Assembly (NCBI RefSeq): GCF_005503535.1
Contig: NZ_SCNN01000007.1
Coordinates: forward strand, 62,001-126,000
Direction of reading: 5' to 3'
From: Mesorhizobium comanense
GTDB taxonomy: Bacteria > Pseudomonadota > Alphaproteobacteria > Rhizobiales > Rhizobiaceae
Length of the DNA: 64,000 nt
The position numbers and the translations under genes were made by a program. Each line of letters begins with the position of its first letter. Position 1 is the stretch's first letter. The notes under the pieces were generated by a model. It did not search any database. It was not told the DNA's origin and saw nothing but the letters and a program-made list of their open reading frames with translations. Of this stretch, positions 18,445 to 28,479 are shown piece after piece.

Positions 18445-20049
18445 TCAGGCCACCGATTTTGTCTCTTCCGTCGACTGGCTTGCGAGTGGCGATGTTTCCA
18501 CCCTTGCCAGATCGTGCATGACATTGCGCACCGTCCGGCTGTCACTCAGTTGCCGATAGTTCCTGTAGAGAGATTGGTAGGCGGCGGTGCTTTCGCGGCG
18601 AGGATTACAGGCCGTGAAGGTGCGCGCACCGAACCGGGCGGTGCCTTCCGCGAAACCGCTCACCAGTTCCGCCGCGACCGCGCCATGAACCGCCGCGCCG
18701 ACGGCCGTCGCGTGGGCAATGCTTGGAACCTCCACCACACGGCCCAGCACATCGGCCATGATCTGCACCAGCAACGGGTTGTTCTGCGCCAGTCCGCTCG
18801 TCAGGATGACGCGGTCGATGGTAAAATCGCCGACTTCGAAGAGGTCGACCACAGTGCGCGCGCCAAAACACAGAGCCTCGATCAGTGCGCGATAGATGTC
18901 GACGCCGGTGGTCTCAGTGGTGAGGCCGAGAAGCAGGCCGCTGAGGTTTGAATCGGCAAGCGGCACGCGGTTGCCGTTCCACCAGTCGAGCGCCACCAGA
19001 TGATTGGCGCCGGGTTCAAGTCCGGCTGCCTCACGGTTGTAGATACGGAAACTTTCCGCCTCATCCGCGCCGCGCGGAAAGGCCCTCACGAACCAGGCGA
19101 GCATGTCGCCAAACCCGGCTTGGCCTGCCTCATAGCACCAGAGATCGCGAACCGATCCATCCTTGGCCACGCCTTCGATGCCGGGCGGCAAGGGACGGAA
19201 CTGTTCGCTCAAGAACAGATAGACCGCCGATGTTCCAAGCGCGCCGACGAGGCAGCCGGATGACACCGCTCCTACAGCAGGCAGCACGACATGGGAATCG
19301 ATGACCGCCACCGCGACGACGGCGCGACCGCTGATGCCGGTGCGCGCCCGCCATGCCTCGGACAGGCTGCCACCCGACGTGCCGATACGATGCGGCACCG
19401 ACAGCCTTTCCGACAGGCCGGGCACGACACCCTGCGGATAGCCTTCAGCCTCCGAATACTGGGCCTTGTAGGCCGCGAAACCCAGACTGCGCACCTCACT
19501 GCCGGTCAACTGCCAGACAAGCCAGTCGCCGGACTCGATGAACCGGCCGGCAGCAGCCCAGATATGGGGTGCCTCGTCCGCGATCTCGGCCGCCTTCGGC
19601 AGCAACCATTCCCCGGAAAGCTTGCCGCCGAAATTGCGCAGGAACGCCCCTCCCCGGCGGTTGATGGCGTCCGCATAGGGCTGCGCGGCGCGATGTTTCC
19701 ACAGCTTGACATAGGCGTGCGGCTCGCCGGGATAAAGTTCCGAAAGGGCCGTGCCATCGCTTGTGGTCGGCATCGGGGAGCTGGCCGAGAAGCCGAGCCC
19801 GATCGACTCGATCACCCGACCTCGCCCCAACGCGCCCAGGATTTCTTCCGCCGCCTCCAGATAGTCGGCGGCGTTCTGCAACGCCCATGATCGCGGCAGA
19901 GGCGTGCCGTCAGCAAGGCTCTGCGTCATGACGTCATGGCGATAGGCCTGTGTGTGACTGGCGATCTGCTCGCCGGTCGCAGCGTCGAGCAACACGCCAC
20001 GGGCGGACCCAGTGCCGTAGTCCAGTCCGATGATGTAAGTCGCGATCAT
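18445..20049 (-). CDS. FGGY-family carbohydrate kinase, ribulokinase (AraB)-like
   Basis: The 534-residue length and segment order follow AraB ribulokinase rather than xylulokinase: [20 protein letters not shown] (first phosphate loop), [63 protein letters not shown] (second phosphate loop), [39 protein letters not shown] and [10 protein letters not shown]. It should transfer phosphate from ATP to ribulose or a similar ketopentose. It overlaps the transketolase start region by four bases (20046-20049), so the two are translationally coupled, and it precedes dehydrogenase 2. The exact sugar isomer is inferred, not visible. Confidence 0.88.
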   Translation of the reverse strand: MIATYIIGLDYGTGSARGVLLDAATGEQIASHTQAYRHDVMTQSLADGTPLPRSWALQNAADYLEAAEEILGALGRGRVIESIGLGFSASSPMPTTSDGTALSELYPGEPHAYVKLWKHRAAQPYADAINRRGGAFLRNFGGKLSGEWLLPKAAEIADEAPHIWAAAGRFIESGDWLVWQLTGSEVRSLGFAAYKAQYSEAEGYPQGVVPGLSERLSVPHRIGTSGGSLSEAWRARTGISGRAVVAVAVIDSHVVLPAVGAVSSGCLVGALGTSAVYLFLSEQFRPLPPGIEGVAKDGSVRDLWCYEAGQAGFGDMLAWFVRAFPRGADEAESFRIYNREAAGLEPGANHLVALDWWNGNRVPLADSNLSGLLLGLTTETTGVDIYRALIEALCFGARTVVDLFEVGDFTIDRVILTSGLAQNNPLLVQIMADVLGRVVEVPSIAHATAVGAAVHGAVAAELVSGFAEGTARFGARTFTACNPRRESTAAYQSLYRNYRQLSDSRTVRNVMHDLARVETSPLASQSTEETKSVA

Positions 20050-22103
20050 CTCGCCCGCTGCCTTCCCAAATCCGGCGATGCGGCGCGATGCTTCTCGAGT
20101 GCCCTGTCGACAGCCTTCGTGACAGTCTCGACGTTCACGTGGAAATGCTCGTAGAGGATTTCGGCCGGGGCCGATTCACCGAACGTATCGATGCCCACGC
20201 ACTCGCCCTCGAGGCCGACATATTTGCGCCAGTAGTCCGTGACGCCGGCTTCGACGGAGATGCGTGGAATGCCCCACGGCAGTACCTCGGCCTTGTAGCC
20301 ATCATCCTGCCGGTCAAAGGCGTTGGTGGACGGCATCGACACAACGCGAACATGAACCCCACGTTTGGCAAACTGCTCCTGGGCGCCGACCGCGAACTGC
20401 ACTTCGGAGCCGGTCGCGATGATGACCGCGTCCAACCGGCCCGCCTCCCGGCGCAGCACATATCCACCCCTGCGGACTGCTTGCAACTGAGCCTGGTCAC
20501 GCGGCTGGAACGGAAGATTCTGACGGCTGAGCGCCAGGCTTGTCGGCGTCGCCACCTGCTCCAGCGCAACCTGCCAGGCGACCGCCGTCTCAACGGTGTC
20601 GCACGGTCGCCAGACGTCCATGTTCGGCATCAACCGAAGTGTCGCCAATTGCTCAATGGGCTGATGCGTCGGGCCGTCCTGGCCGAGCGCGATGGAATCG
20701 TGAGTGAAGACATAGATGGCGCCGAGCTTCATCAGCGCCGCCATGCGCAGCGCATTGCGCGCGTATTCCGAAAACATCAGGAACGTACCGCCGAAGGGAC
20801 GAAACCCGCCATGGACCATCAGGCCGTTCATGATCGCGGCCATGCCGAACTCACGCACGCCGTAGTAAATGTAGTTGCCGCCTGAGGCTGAGGTGATCGG
20901 TGCGGCGCCCTTCCAAAGCGTGAGGTTCGAACTGGCGAGATCGGCGGAACCGCCGATCAGTTCGGGAAGGAAGCCGGCAAAGGCCTGGATGGCATTCTGA
21001 CTGGCCTTGCGTGTCGCCAACGTCTCGGCCTTTTCAACGGTTTGCGCAACGAAGGTATCCGCTTTGTCGGCGAAGCCTGCGGGAAGACGATGCGCGGCGC
21101 GGCGTTCGAACTCCGCTGCTTCATCGGGATAGGCCGCGCGGTATGCTTCGAAGCGGCGCTGCCAGTCAGCCTCCGATGCCGCCCCGCTGACCGATGCGTT
21201 CCACGCAGCGCCGATCTCTCCAGGAATGTCGAACGGCGGATACGGCCAGTCGAGTGCGAGCCGAGCTCCCGCGACCTCGTCCGCGCCCAACGGCGATCCA
21301 TGGCTATCATGACTTCCGGCCTTGGTCGGCGCGCCCTTGCCGATTGTCGTCTTGCAGCAGATCAGCGTCGGGCGGGTTGCCTGTGCCTTTGCCCGGGAAA
21401 TCGCCTGGTCGATGGCCTCGACATCATGCCCGTCGACATCGGCGATGACCTGCCAGCCATAGGCCTCGAAGCGCTTGGGAGTATCGTCCGAAAACCAGCT
21501 CTCGACATGGCCATCGATGGATATGCCGTTGTCGTCGTAAAGCACGATCAGCCTGCCCAGGCCGAGCGTTCCGGCAAGCGAGCACGCCTCATGCGAAATG
21601 CCTTCCATCAGGCAGCCATCACCTGCCAACACAAAGGTGTGGTGGTCGACAATGTTGTGTCCAGGCCGGTTGAAGGCGGCGGCCAAGGTCTTTTCGGCGA
21701 TTGCCATGCCGACCGCATTGGCCAGCCCTTGCCCGAGCGGTCCGGTGGTCACTTCGACGCCCGGCGTATAGCCATATTCGGGATGGCCGGGCGTCCTGCT
21801 GTGCAGCTGCCGAAATTGCCTGATGTCGTCGATCGAGACATCGTATGCGGTGAGATGGAGCACGCTGTAGAGCAGCATGGAGCCGTGACCGTTGCTGAGC
21901 ACAACGCGATCGCGGTTGGGCCAGGCGGGATTGGATGGATTGTGGCTGATATGCCGGTGCCAGAGCGCGACCGCGATCTCGGCCATGCCCATCGGCATGC
22001 CGGGATGGCCGGACCTGGCGTTCTCGACCGCATCCATGGACAGCGCGCGGATGGCGTTCGCCAGGAGATTTGAAGGGGCGAAGTCCTTTTGCGCTGGCAA
22101 CAT
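20046..22103 (-). CDS. tkt: Transketolase
   Basis: About 685 residues from the ATG at 22103; a GTG at 22163 would extend the protein by 20 residues beyond the family norm. The thiamine-diphosphate motif [20 protein letters not shown] is followed by [13 protein letters not shown]-terminal [13 protein letters not shown] and [12 protein letters not shown] bind cofactor and substrate, and the second domain has [20 protein letters not shown]. It interconverts pentose phosphates with glycolytic intermediates and so consumes the kinase product. As a catabolic copy inside an inducible locus it is probably additional to the housekeeping transketolase. It diverges from the ROK regulator. Confidence 0.95.
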   Translation of the reverse strand: MLPAQKDFAPSNLLANAIRALSMDAVENARSGHPGMPMGMAEIAVALWHRHISHNPSNPAWPNRDRVVLSNGHGSMLLYSVLHLTAYDVSIDDIRQFRQLHSRTPGHPEYGYTPGVEVTTGPLGQGLANAVGMAIAEKTLAAAFNRPGHNIVDHHTFVLAGDGCLMEGISHEACSLAGTLGLGRLIVLYDDNGISIDGHVESWFSDDTPKRFEAYGWQVIADVDGHDVEAIDQAISRAKAQATRPTLICCKTTIGKGAPTKAGSHDSHGSPLGADEVAGARLALDWPYPPFDIPGEIGAAWNASVSGAASEADWQRRFEAYRAAYPDEAAEFERRAAHRLPAGFADKADTFVAQTVEKAETLATRKASQNAIQAFAGFLPELIGGSADLASSNLTLWKGAAPITSASGGNYIYYGVREFGMAAIMNGLMVHGGFRPFGGTFLMFSEYARNALRMAALMKLGAIYVFTHDSIALGQDGPTHQPIEQLATLRLMPNMDVWRPCDTVETAVAWQVALEQVATPTSLALSRQNLPFQPRDQAQLQAVRRGGYVLRREAGRLDAVIIATGSEVQFAVGAQEQFAKRGVHVRVVSMPSTNAFDRQDDGYKAEVLPWGIPRISVEAGVTDYWRKYVGLEGECVGIDTFGESAPAEILYEHFHVNVETVTKAVDRALEKHRAASPDLGRQRAR

Positions 22104-22199
22104 GTGAGATTCCGTCGATCGAGTGACGGCAGAAAACGCTGAAACGGGCGCGGGCTGGTCCACGCTCAGATCCGTCGTTTTCTCCCTGATGACACGACC

Positions 22200-22221
22200 T
22201 TATTCAATGATATATCTATAA
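22200..22221. promoter_or_regulatory. Operator-like site between transketolase and ROK regulator
   Basis: TTATTC-N10-CTATAA has the TTAT-N14-ATAA core with the same spacing as the dyads upstream of the binding-protein genes, though the inner bases differ. Its position between the divergent transketolase and ROK genes fits autoregulation and control of the kinase operon. Confidence 0.45.
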
Positions 22222-22331
22222 GTCAACGGCTTATTGGATACTTCTATACAAAACTCACTCGACATTCTTGCAGACATGCCTTTATCTCCCCCGGGTTTGT
22301 CGGTACATCTCCGGCAAACGGAAAAATCGGA

Positions 22332-23573
22332 ATGCCCAAGACAAATGGTACGGCGGAACGCCCCGCTCTTGTAAACAGTGGTGAAATCCTCTCGCTTATC
22401 GCCACCGGCACCGCCACTTCCCGGTCAGCGCTACTCGAAGCGTCGGGACTGTCACGCGTGACCGTCACCCAGCGGCTGAATGCGCTGATCGAGACGGGCC
22501 TGGTTCGGGAGACGGCACGCACGATGCCAAGCGGCGGCAGACCGACGCGGGTGCTTGGGATCAACGAACAGGCAGGGTTCTTTCTCGTCGCCAATATTGG
22601 CGAAACCTACATCCATCTTGCCGCCATGGACCTTGAACCCGCCATCGTCTCGCAAAGCACGATTCCGTTCAACGCGTCGGACGGACCGGCGGTGTCGCTG
22701 GCGCAGATTTCCGATGGGTTCGACATCCTTGCAGCGAAAGCCAGAGCCAGTCATGGCTCGCTTTTCGGCGTCAGCCTCAGCATGCCCACGCCCGTCGATT
22801 TCAAGCGCGGCCGGGTCGTCGGCCCCTCGGTCCTGCACGGATGGGACGAATTCGACATCATTGGCTGGCTGCGCGGTCGTTTCGATGCGCCGATCTACGT
22901 CGAAAACGACGTGAACCTGATGGCGACCCATGAGCATCGCCAGAATTTCCGGCACGTGGACGACATGTTCTTTATCAAGGCGGGAACGGGTATCGGCAGC
23001 GGCATTGTAGCTGGCGGCAAGATCTTTCGTGGCGCCCAGGGCGCCGCCGGCGACATCGGCCACATCCAGTTCAGTTCCGAGAACGCGCCGCTGTGTCGCT
23101 GCGGCAAGCTCGGCTGCGTCGAAGCCCGCGCCGGCGGCTGGGCGATTGCCCGGGATTTGTCGAGCCGAGGCTTCACGGCGGAGAATGCGCGCGATGTGAT
23201 TTCGCTGGTTGAAATGCAAAAGCCGGAAGCCCTGATGCTGCTGCGCAGCGCCGGCCGGGTGATCGGCGAAGTTGCCTCCGATGTCGTCAGCATACTTAAT
23301 CCGAGCCTGATCGTGGTCGGAGGCACGCTGGCCAGGGGCGGCGAATTCCTGCTCTCGGGCATCCGCGAACTCGTCTATCAGCGATGCCTTCCGCTTGCCA
23401 CGCGCGAGCTGCAGATCGTGCTTGCCAACCCGCAAAAGGACAGCGCACTTTTTGGCGCCGCCTATCTGGCGCTGGAGGATATCTTCAGCCTTGGAAAAGT
23501 AGAGCAGTTGATCGATCGACATACGATCGACCGAGCGCGTCCCCCCTCACAGAGCGGTGCGATTGCGGGCTGA
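22332..23573 (+). CDS. ROK-family transcriptional repressor
   Basis: The 413 residues comprise an N-terminal winged helix (about 10-75: ILSLIATGTATSRSALLEAS, SRVTVTQRLNALIETGLV) and a ROK sugar-kinase-like domain. That domain has PIYVENDVNLMATHEHR, IKAGTGIGSGIVAGGKIFRG, GDIGHI and the zinc cluster CRCGKLGCVEA. Family knowledge: NagC/Mlc/XylR proteins bind AT-rich dyads and release DNA on binding a sugar or sugar phosphate. It is the only regulator in the locus, so I assign it to the TTAT-N14-ATAA sites at 13436, 17342, 22200 and 26538. It converges with ATPase 3. Confidence 0.93.
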   Translation: MPKTNGTAERPALVNSGEILSLIATGTATSRSALLEASGLSRVTVTQRLNALIETGLVRETARTMPSGGRPTRVLGINEQAGFFLVANIGETYIHLAAMDLEPAIVSQSTIPFNASDGPAVSLAQISDGFDILAAKARASHGSLFGVSLSMPTPVDFKRGRVVGPSVLHGWDEFDIIGWLRGRFDAPIYVENDVNLMATHEHRQNFRHVDDMFFIKAGTGIGSGIVAGGKIFRGAQGAAGDIGHIQFSSENAPLCRCGKLGCVEARAGGWAIARDLSSRGFTAENARDVISLVEMQKPEALMLLRSAGRVIGEVASDVVSILNPSLIVVGGTLARGGEFLLSGIRELVYQRCLPLATRELQIVLANPQKDSALFGAAYLALEDIFSLGKVEQLIDRHTIDRARPPSQSGAIAG

Positions 23574-23615
23574 CCTGCTTGCCGCCGCTGCCCGATTTCG
23601 TTCGGACTTTCCCAC

Positions 23616-24404
23616 TCAGGTCACACCCATGATCATGGCGACAAGGTCCTTCTGGACACCTTGACGCACTGTCATCTCACCCACGCTTCTGCCTTGCCGC
23701 ATGACGACGGCGCGGTCCGCCACGCGCACGACGTGGTCCATATTGTGGCTGACGATGATGACCGACAGGCCGCGCTCTGGCAGGCGTCTCACCATCGTCA
23801 GGATCTCGTCGGATTCGCGCACACCAAGTGCCGCCGTCGGCTCATCCAGGATGACCACACGGCGGGCAAACGCCACCGCCCGCGCAACCGCCACCGCCTG
23901 GCGCTGACCGCCCGACATCAGGCCGATCTCCTGGGAGGGCGAGACGTGGCTGACGCTCAGCGCGCTCGCATGCTCGCGCCACTGTTTCTGCTCCTGTCCG
24001 GCGGAAAGGAAGCCCAACGGACCAAGCCAGCGGGGCCACGTCTGCTCGCGTCCGATCAGGAAATTGTCGGAAACGGTCAGATTGTCGAAAACGGCAAGGT
24101 CCTGGAACACCGTCTCGATGCCCGACGCACGCGCGTCGGCTGGCGAACGCAATCGCAGCGGACGACTATCAAGCTCGATGGCGCCGGAGTCCAGTGTCAC
24201 GATGCCGGTGATCGCCTTGATGAGGGTCGACTTGCCGGCGCCATTGTCGCCGAGCAAGGCCACGATCTCGCCCTCATGAAGGTCGAGCGACGCGCCGGCC
24301 AGCGCGGTCACGAAGCCGTACGCCTTGCGCGCATCGCGGACCGACAGAACAAGGCGTTTGTCCGAGACCCCATTTGGAAGACTTTCAGACGAGGCGGTGT
24401 TCAT
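23616..24404 (-). CDS. Sugar ABC transporter ATPase 3 (single-domain)
   Basis: The 262-residue nucleotide-binding domain has GDNGAGKSTLIKAITGI (Walker A), LMSGGQRQAVAVARAVAFA (signature with M for the usual L/V position), RVVILDEPTAALGVRESDEI and SVIIVSHNMDHVV. It is more divergent from ATPases 1 and 2 than they are from each other. It overlaps its permease by four bases and ends 43 bases from the convergent ROK gene. Confidence 0.92.
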   Translation of the reverse strand: MNTASSESLPNGVSDKRLVLSVRDARKAYGFVTALAGASLDLHEGEIVALLGDNGAGKSTLIKAITGIVTLDSGAIELDSRPLRLRSPADARASGIETVFQDLAVFDNLTVSDNFLIGREQTWPRWLGPLGFLSAGQEQKQWREHASALSVSHVSPSQEIGLMSGGQRQAVAVARAVAFARRVVILDEPTAALGVRESDEILTMVRRLPERGLSVIIVSHNMDHVVRVADRAVVMRQGRSVGEMTVRQGVQKDLVAMIMGVT

Positions 24405-25438
24405 TGGTTGACCTGCCTCGCCCGCAACGTGCGAATGCGGTTCTCGATATGCTTGCGCAAGACATCGAGCTCAAGCGCCACCAGGATGCCGATGCCGATC
24501 GCCACCGACGACCAAAAGGGTGAGACGTCGAGCTGCTGCAGGCCGCTGCGAATGGTGGCGATGATGAGCGCACCGAACAGCACATTGGTGATGCTGCCGC
24601 GGCCGCCGAACAGGCTCGCGCCGCCGACAACCACCGCCGTGATGGCGTCGAGTTCATAGCCGATTCCGGAAAGCGGCGAAGCCGAGCCGGTCCGGCCGTG
24701 ATAGAGCATGCCAGCGATGCCTGCTGTCGTTCCACAGATGGCATAGGCGCTCATGATCAGCGTGTCGCGGGGAAGGCCTACCCATTGCGCGACATCCGGA
24801 TTGCCGCCCACGGCGTAGAGCCAGCGGCCCCACTGCGTACGCCGCAACATCAACCAAAACAGCCCCGCGAGGATCAGCACCATCAAAGCACCGGCCGGAA
24901 TCCCCAGCACCTTGCCGTTCGCCAGCCAATGCACGGCAGGCGAAACGCCCACCAGCGTGTTGCCGCCGCTGATCAGCAAGGCGACGCCGGCGACGATGCC
25001 GAGCATGGCAACGGTGACCACCAGGGGCTGTGGAATGCCGCCCTTGACGATGAGCAACCCGTTGATCAGCCCGACCACAAGGCCGACAAGCGGGTAGATG
25101 ACCAGCGCAAACGAGGTCGGCTGATCGACACCGGTCACCGCAGCCACCGTCACGACGCTGAGCGCGATGACGCTGCCGACCGAGACATCGACGCCGCGAA
25201 CCAGAATGACGAGGAATTGCCCTAGGCCTAGCGCGCAGACGATCGCGCTCTGGGCGAGGAGATTCTGAAGATTGCGCACCGATATGAAATGCGGGGCAAG
25301 CAGGCCGAAGGCGACGACCAGGGTCACGAGAATGATGATCGGTCCAGCCTGCAGAAGCCACAGCAGGACGGAGAGGGAGTCGCGGCGGCCCGTCACCGTG
25401 TCGGACGACTTCCCAGCAATGCCGGCCTGCGTTTCCAT
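24401..25438 (-). CDS. Sugar ABC transporter permease 3 (RbsC-like)
   Basis: The 345-residue BPD_transp_2 permease shows QSAIVCALGLGQFLVILVRG followed by VDVSVGSVIAL, TVAMLGIVAGVALLISGGNT, YAVGGNPDVAQWVGL and VVVGGASLFGGRGSITNVLF. The N-terminal 25 residues are a polar cytoplasmic tail. It belongs to importer 3 with the binding protein nine bases upstream and the ATPase overlapping downstream. Confidence 0.93.
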   Translation of the reverse strand: METQAGIAGKSSDTVTGRRDSLSVLLWLLQAGPIIILVTLVVAFGLLAPHFISVRNLQNLLAQSAIVCALGLGQFLVILVRGVDVSVGSVIALSVVTVAAVTGVDQPTSFALVIYPLVGLVVGLINGLLIVKGGIPQPLVVTVAMLGIVAGVALLISGGNTLVGVSPAVHWLANGKVLGIPAGALMVLILAGLFWLMLRRTQWGRWLYAVGGNPDVAQWVGLPRDTLIMSAYAICGTTAGIAGMLYHGRTGSASPLSGIGYELDAITAVVVGGASLFGGRGSITNVLFGALIIATIRSGLQQLDVSPFWSSVAIGIGILVALELDVLRKHIENRIRTLRARQVNQ

Positions 25439-25446
25439 CGAAGGCG

Positions 25447-26436
25447 TTATTTCACGACTTCATCGACGTTGCCGGCCACCACGTCGGAGACCATCTTCAG
25501 CATGCCGGCGGCATTCTGCGAGGTCTGGACGGGCTGCGCCGGCACGACCACGAGCTTTTCGACGCTCTTGCCCCGCACCAGGTCGGCAGTGGTGTCCGTG
25601 GCCGTCCTGGCGATCACTTCGAAGGGATAAGGCACCGTGAACTTCCAGTTCTTGTTGTCGGCGGCGATCGACTTCAGCGCGTATTCCTGGCCGCCCACCG
25701 AGCCAACGATGACATTGGATCCTGCCGCCTCAAGCGCCTGCAGCGTTCCCTGCGCCGAGACATCAAAGATGTCGTAGATGCCGACAAGATTTGGATGCGC
25801 GTTCAGCATACCCTCGGCGATCGTGCGCGATTTCTCGGGATCGCAACGGGCGTCGCCCTCGGCAACGATGTTGAACTTCGTACCCTTCAGCGCATCCTTG
25901 AAGGCATTGATGAACGCGTCGGTGTCCGCCAGGCCCGCGATACAGCGGATGACGCCGATCTCGCCTCCCGCCGGGACCTGTTTGGTGAATTCCTGCACGA
26001 CGGCCTTTTCCGCGCCGACCGGATCGTAGTTCACCTGGGCGGTCAGGTCATCGATGGGCGGTGGTGCGCCGTCGAAGGACAACACCTTGATGCCTTGCTT
26101 GGTCGCGTCGTTGAGCGCGCTGACCAGTTCCTTGGAGGTGGCGCCGGTATTGACGGCGATAACCTTGTAGCCTTCGGCGGGCGCGTTGACGATTTCCTGG
26201 ATGAAGAAATTGACGTCGCCGCGCGAGCTTCCCGATTTGACGTCGATCTGGACGTCGTCGATCTTGCCGGCCCGGCCTTTGGCGACATTGTACTGGCGCA
26301 CATAGGCCTGGTCGCCGAGATAGGAGAAAAGCATCAGCCCTTTGGGCTTGTCACCGGCAAAGGCGCTAGAGGCAATGCAGCAGCCTGCCGCAAGCAAGGT
26401 GACTGCGGAAGCACGCGAAAACAGCTTCATTTTCAT
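25447..26436 (-). CDS. Periplasmic sugar-binding protein 3 (type I family, divergent)
   Basis: The first of two close ATGs (26436) has AGGAGGAC three bases upstream. A signal peptide ends at SSAFA before GDKPKGLMLFSYLGDQAYVR. The chain of about 305 mature residues belongs to the type I periplasmic binding family (YKVIAVNTGATSKELVSALN, GEIGVIRCIAGLADTDAFIN, NLVGIYDIFDVSAQGTLQAL) but lacks the conserved C-terminal NCWG of proteins 1 and 2, so it likely binds a different sugar. Two cysteines (in VIRCIAG and DARCDPE) could form a disulfide. An operator-like site lies about 100 bases upstream. Confidence 0.92.
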   Translation of the reverse strand: MKMKLFSRASAVTLLAAGCCIASSAFAGDKPKGLMLFSYLGDQAYVRQYNVAKGRAGKIDDVQIDVKSGSSRGDVNFFIQEIVNAPAEGYKVIAVNTGATSKELVSALNDATKQGIKVLSFDGAPPPIDDLTAQVNYDPVGAEKAVVQEFTKQVPAGGEIGVIRCIAGLADTDAFINAFKDALKGTKFNIVAEGDARCDPEKSRTIAEGMLNAHPNLVGIYDIFDVSAQGTLQALEAAGSNVIVGSVGGQEYALKSIAADNKNWKFTVPYPFEVIARTATDTTADLVRGKSVEKLVVVPAQPVQTSQNAAGMLKMVSDVVAGNVDEVVK

Positions 26437-26537
26437 TTTGTCCTCCTGGGTTCTAGGCCGCCTCCCAACCCGCAGCCTCCGTGCTTCAATACACCACCTC
26501 CGTCAATATGTATATGTTCATCTTAATTTGAAGGCAT

Positions 26538-26559
26538 TTTTGTGTGTTTTTAAACATAA
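26538..26559. promoter_or_regulatory. Operator-like AT-rich site upstream of binding protein 3
   Basis: TTTTGT-N10-ACATAA matches the dyads at 13436 and 17342 in spacing and in all but one arm base. It lies about 100 bases upstream of the binding protein 3 start. Confidence 0.5.
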
Positions 26560-27932
26560 TGGTGATAGATTATCCAGGCGTCACCATGTTGTTCGCATGA
26601 GGAAATGCGCATTCGGCTGGGCGATTGTCCCCTCGCGCCGTTGCCTGGCAGCGCGCGTTGGCGGACGCGAAGTCGCAAAGTCAGCGTGACCAAGGCAGCG
26701 CCAAGCCTACGACGGGGTAGAGCCAGTTGCTTTTGACGCAAATTGGTGGATTCAGCGCTGCTCTCGCGGATGCCGTCCTGACCGGCCTGCCGCGAAGCGA
26801 TCCGACGGCATGAACTTCGGCTCATCGTTCCCAGAAGCGCGGCGACTTCCCTCGCCACTTCAAACTCACACCGCGCTGCGTGGTATGGGGTACGAGGTTG
26901 AAGCCTGGCTGGAGCAGCGTCGCCGGGCCTATTTCGAAGGCCGCGCGAGGATCGCATCCGGGTCGGACGTCCATCAGCGCAAAACCCGTCCGGTGAAACC
27001 CGCATCGAGGTGAAAGAGCTACCGCGCCTCTGGCGCTGTAGCCCAAATCAGCCATAAGCGACCTTCGTCGCGCATCTGGCGAACAAGGACGGGACGTTTT
27101 CGAAGGTCATGGTGTCGCATATCCGCGATTGCGGAGAACCGTGATGTCGAGCCGGGCACAAAGCAAACCCGCCTATTTTCACGCTACTCTACGCCAGAAC
27201 CCTCTCACCCTCTGCGACCGCTTTGCACAGGCTGGGACTTGGATGCAGGCTGGATTTGCTAATTCTTAGAAGGAAATGAACGCCACTCAGGGTGAGTAGG
27301 GAAAGACGGAACGGCAGCGCAATCGCCGCCGAAACTATGCTATTGCCTGCCCCTCACTCCCACTCGATTCTCTCAAACCATCGTAACGCGCTGATTTATA
27401 AGCGCAAAATCTTTCTTCTGACGGTCAAAACCCGACCGTCGAGCCGTCAAAATTTTTCGCTTTTGATTTCAAAGGGAAATTCGCACGATTTGGATTTAGC
27501 GCGATTTCATCGTCTATCGACAACGATCGGTCAATTTTTGGCGCCATCAACCATGCAGGGGCACTACGCGCCGATTCGAAAGAAGACCGTCACCATTCAT
27601 AGTACAGGACGTTCGTGCTCGCTACGCTCGCCGTCTCCCTCCCCTTCCAGCTCTACTCACTGGGCCGGCTGGCTTGATGCAAGGCGGAGGAGCGAATAGA
27701 CAAGCGCCTCTTGCTGCGGCGGTGTGGAAGGACACACGGCCAGAAAAGGTCCGAGATGGTGACGAGAAGGCAGCGGCGTAATGGCTCGGTGCGCTAAGCC
27801 CATCCACTAACCGGTTTCGAGTCCGGTCCGCAGCAAATCGTCGGGATCGGCATCGATGCCGCGACGCTCTATGCCTGTTGTATCAAGCCGCCGCTCTCTA
27901 CACGATCCTGCAATATTGCGATAAGACCAGCC
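26560..27932. other. About 1.4 kb without a credible gene
   Basis: Short open frames on both strands have unlike composition and no family motif. Structure seen: an inverted repeat GACGGTC-N7-GACCGTC at 27420-27440, followed by a further CCGTCAAAA copy, and at 27713-27834 a 7-bp pair GCTGCGG/CCGCAGC enclosing a T-arm-like segment (ACCGG, TTTCGAGT, CCGGT). This stretch separates the metabolic locus from the accessory island and is the likely place of an island boundary. Confidence 0.5.
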
Positions 27933-28367
27933 ATGACCAAGAGCATGAAATGGCTGCAGGCGAAGGCGCCCGGATTCAATCATCTCGCCAAAGATGAGCA
28001 GATCGCGATTACTGACTTCGCGCTACTCTGGAGCCTGTTCGAGTCCCGCGTCCTCGACACCGAGGGCAACGTCAAGGCGATCTGCGGCGCGGTCGAGGCG
28101 TGGCAGGAGACCGGGAGGCTCGATGCTGACGCCTTCAACGCCGAACTCGGCTACTTCCGGCAGCGCTATTATGCCGATGGCGCCTTCACCTATCACTTCG
28201 ACCATTTGCATTTCAGGAATCCCGACCGCGAGGCCTTGGTGCGCTCCGTGATCGACGGCAGCGACAACGACCCATGCAGCCGCATGGCCGCCGTCCTCAT
28301 CATCGTCTTCCGCTATCGCAACAACCTCTTTCACGGCGTGAAATGGCAGTACAAGCTGCAAGGCTAG
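27933..28367 (+). CDS. HEPN-domain-like protein, ended by a probable amber mutation
   Basis: The 144-residue product ends at TAG (28365-28367). The same frame continues past it for 24 codons (LGNFSTANDVLMKVLERHGA) to TAA at 28440-28442, giving a natural-looking 169-residue protein if the TAG were CAG. RNNLFHGVKW near residue 132 is an RxxxxH motif of the HEPN class, within a mostly helical chain. HEPN proteins include RNases and toxin or abortive-infection effectors. It sits at the edge of the defence island, 112 bases before another helical protein in the same direction. Function is inferred from the motif only. Confidence 0.6.
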   Translation: MTKSMKWLQAKAPGFNHLAKDEQIAITDFALLWSLFESRVLDTEGNVKAICGAVEAWQETGRLDADAFNAELGYFRQRYYADGAFTYHFDHLHFRNPDREALVRSVIDGSDNDPCSRMAAVLIIVFRYRNNLFHGVKWQYKLQG

Positions 28368-28479
28368 CTCGGCAATTTCAGCACCGCGAACGATGTGCTC
28401 ATGAAGGTGCTGGAACGGCACGGCGCGCTCGCTGACGGATAAGAGCGCTGGCGCACGCCCCCGACGGCCGGAGCTGTCC

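Noticed and set aside
26550..27005. 151-codon minus-strand frame in the long spacer
   Set aside because: No motif, no ribosome site, odd composition (Arg/Ser-rich), and no supporting neighbour; not called as a gene.
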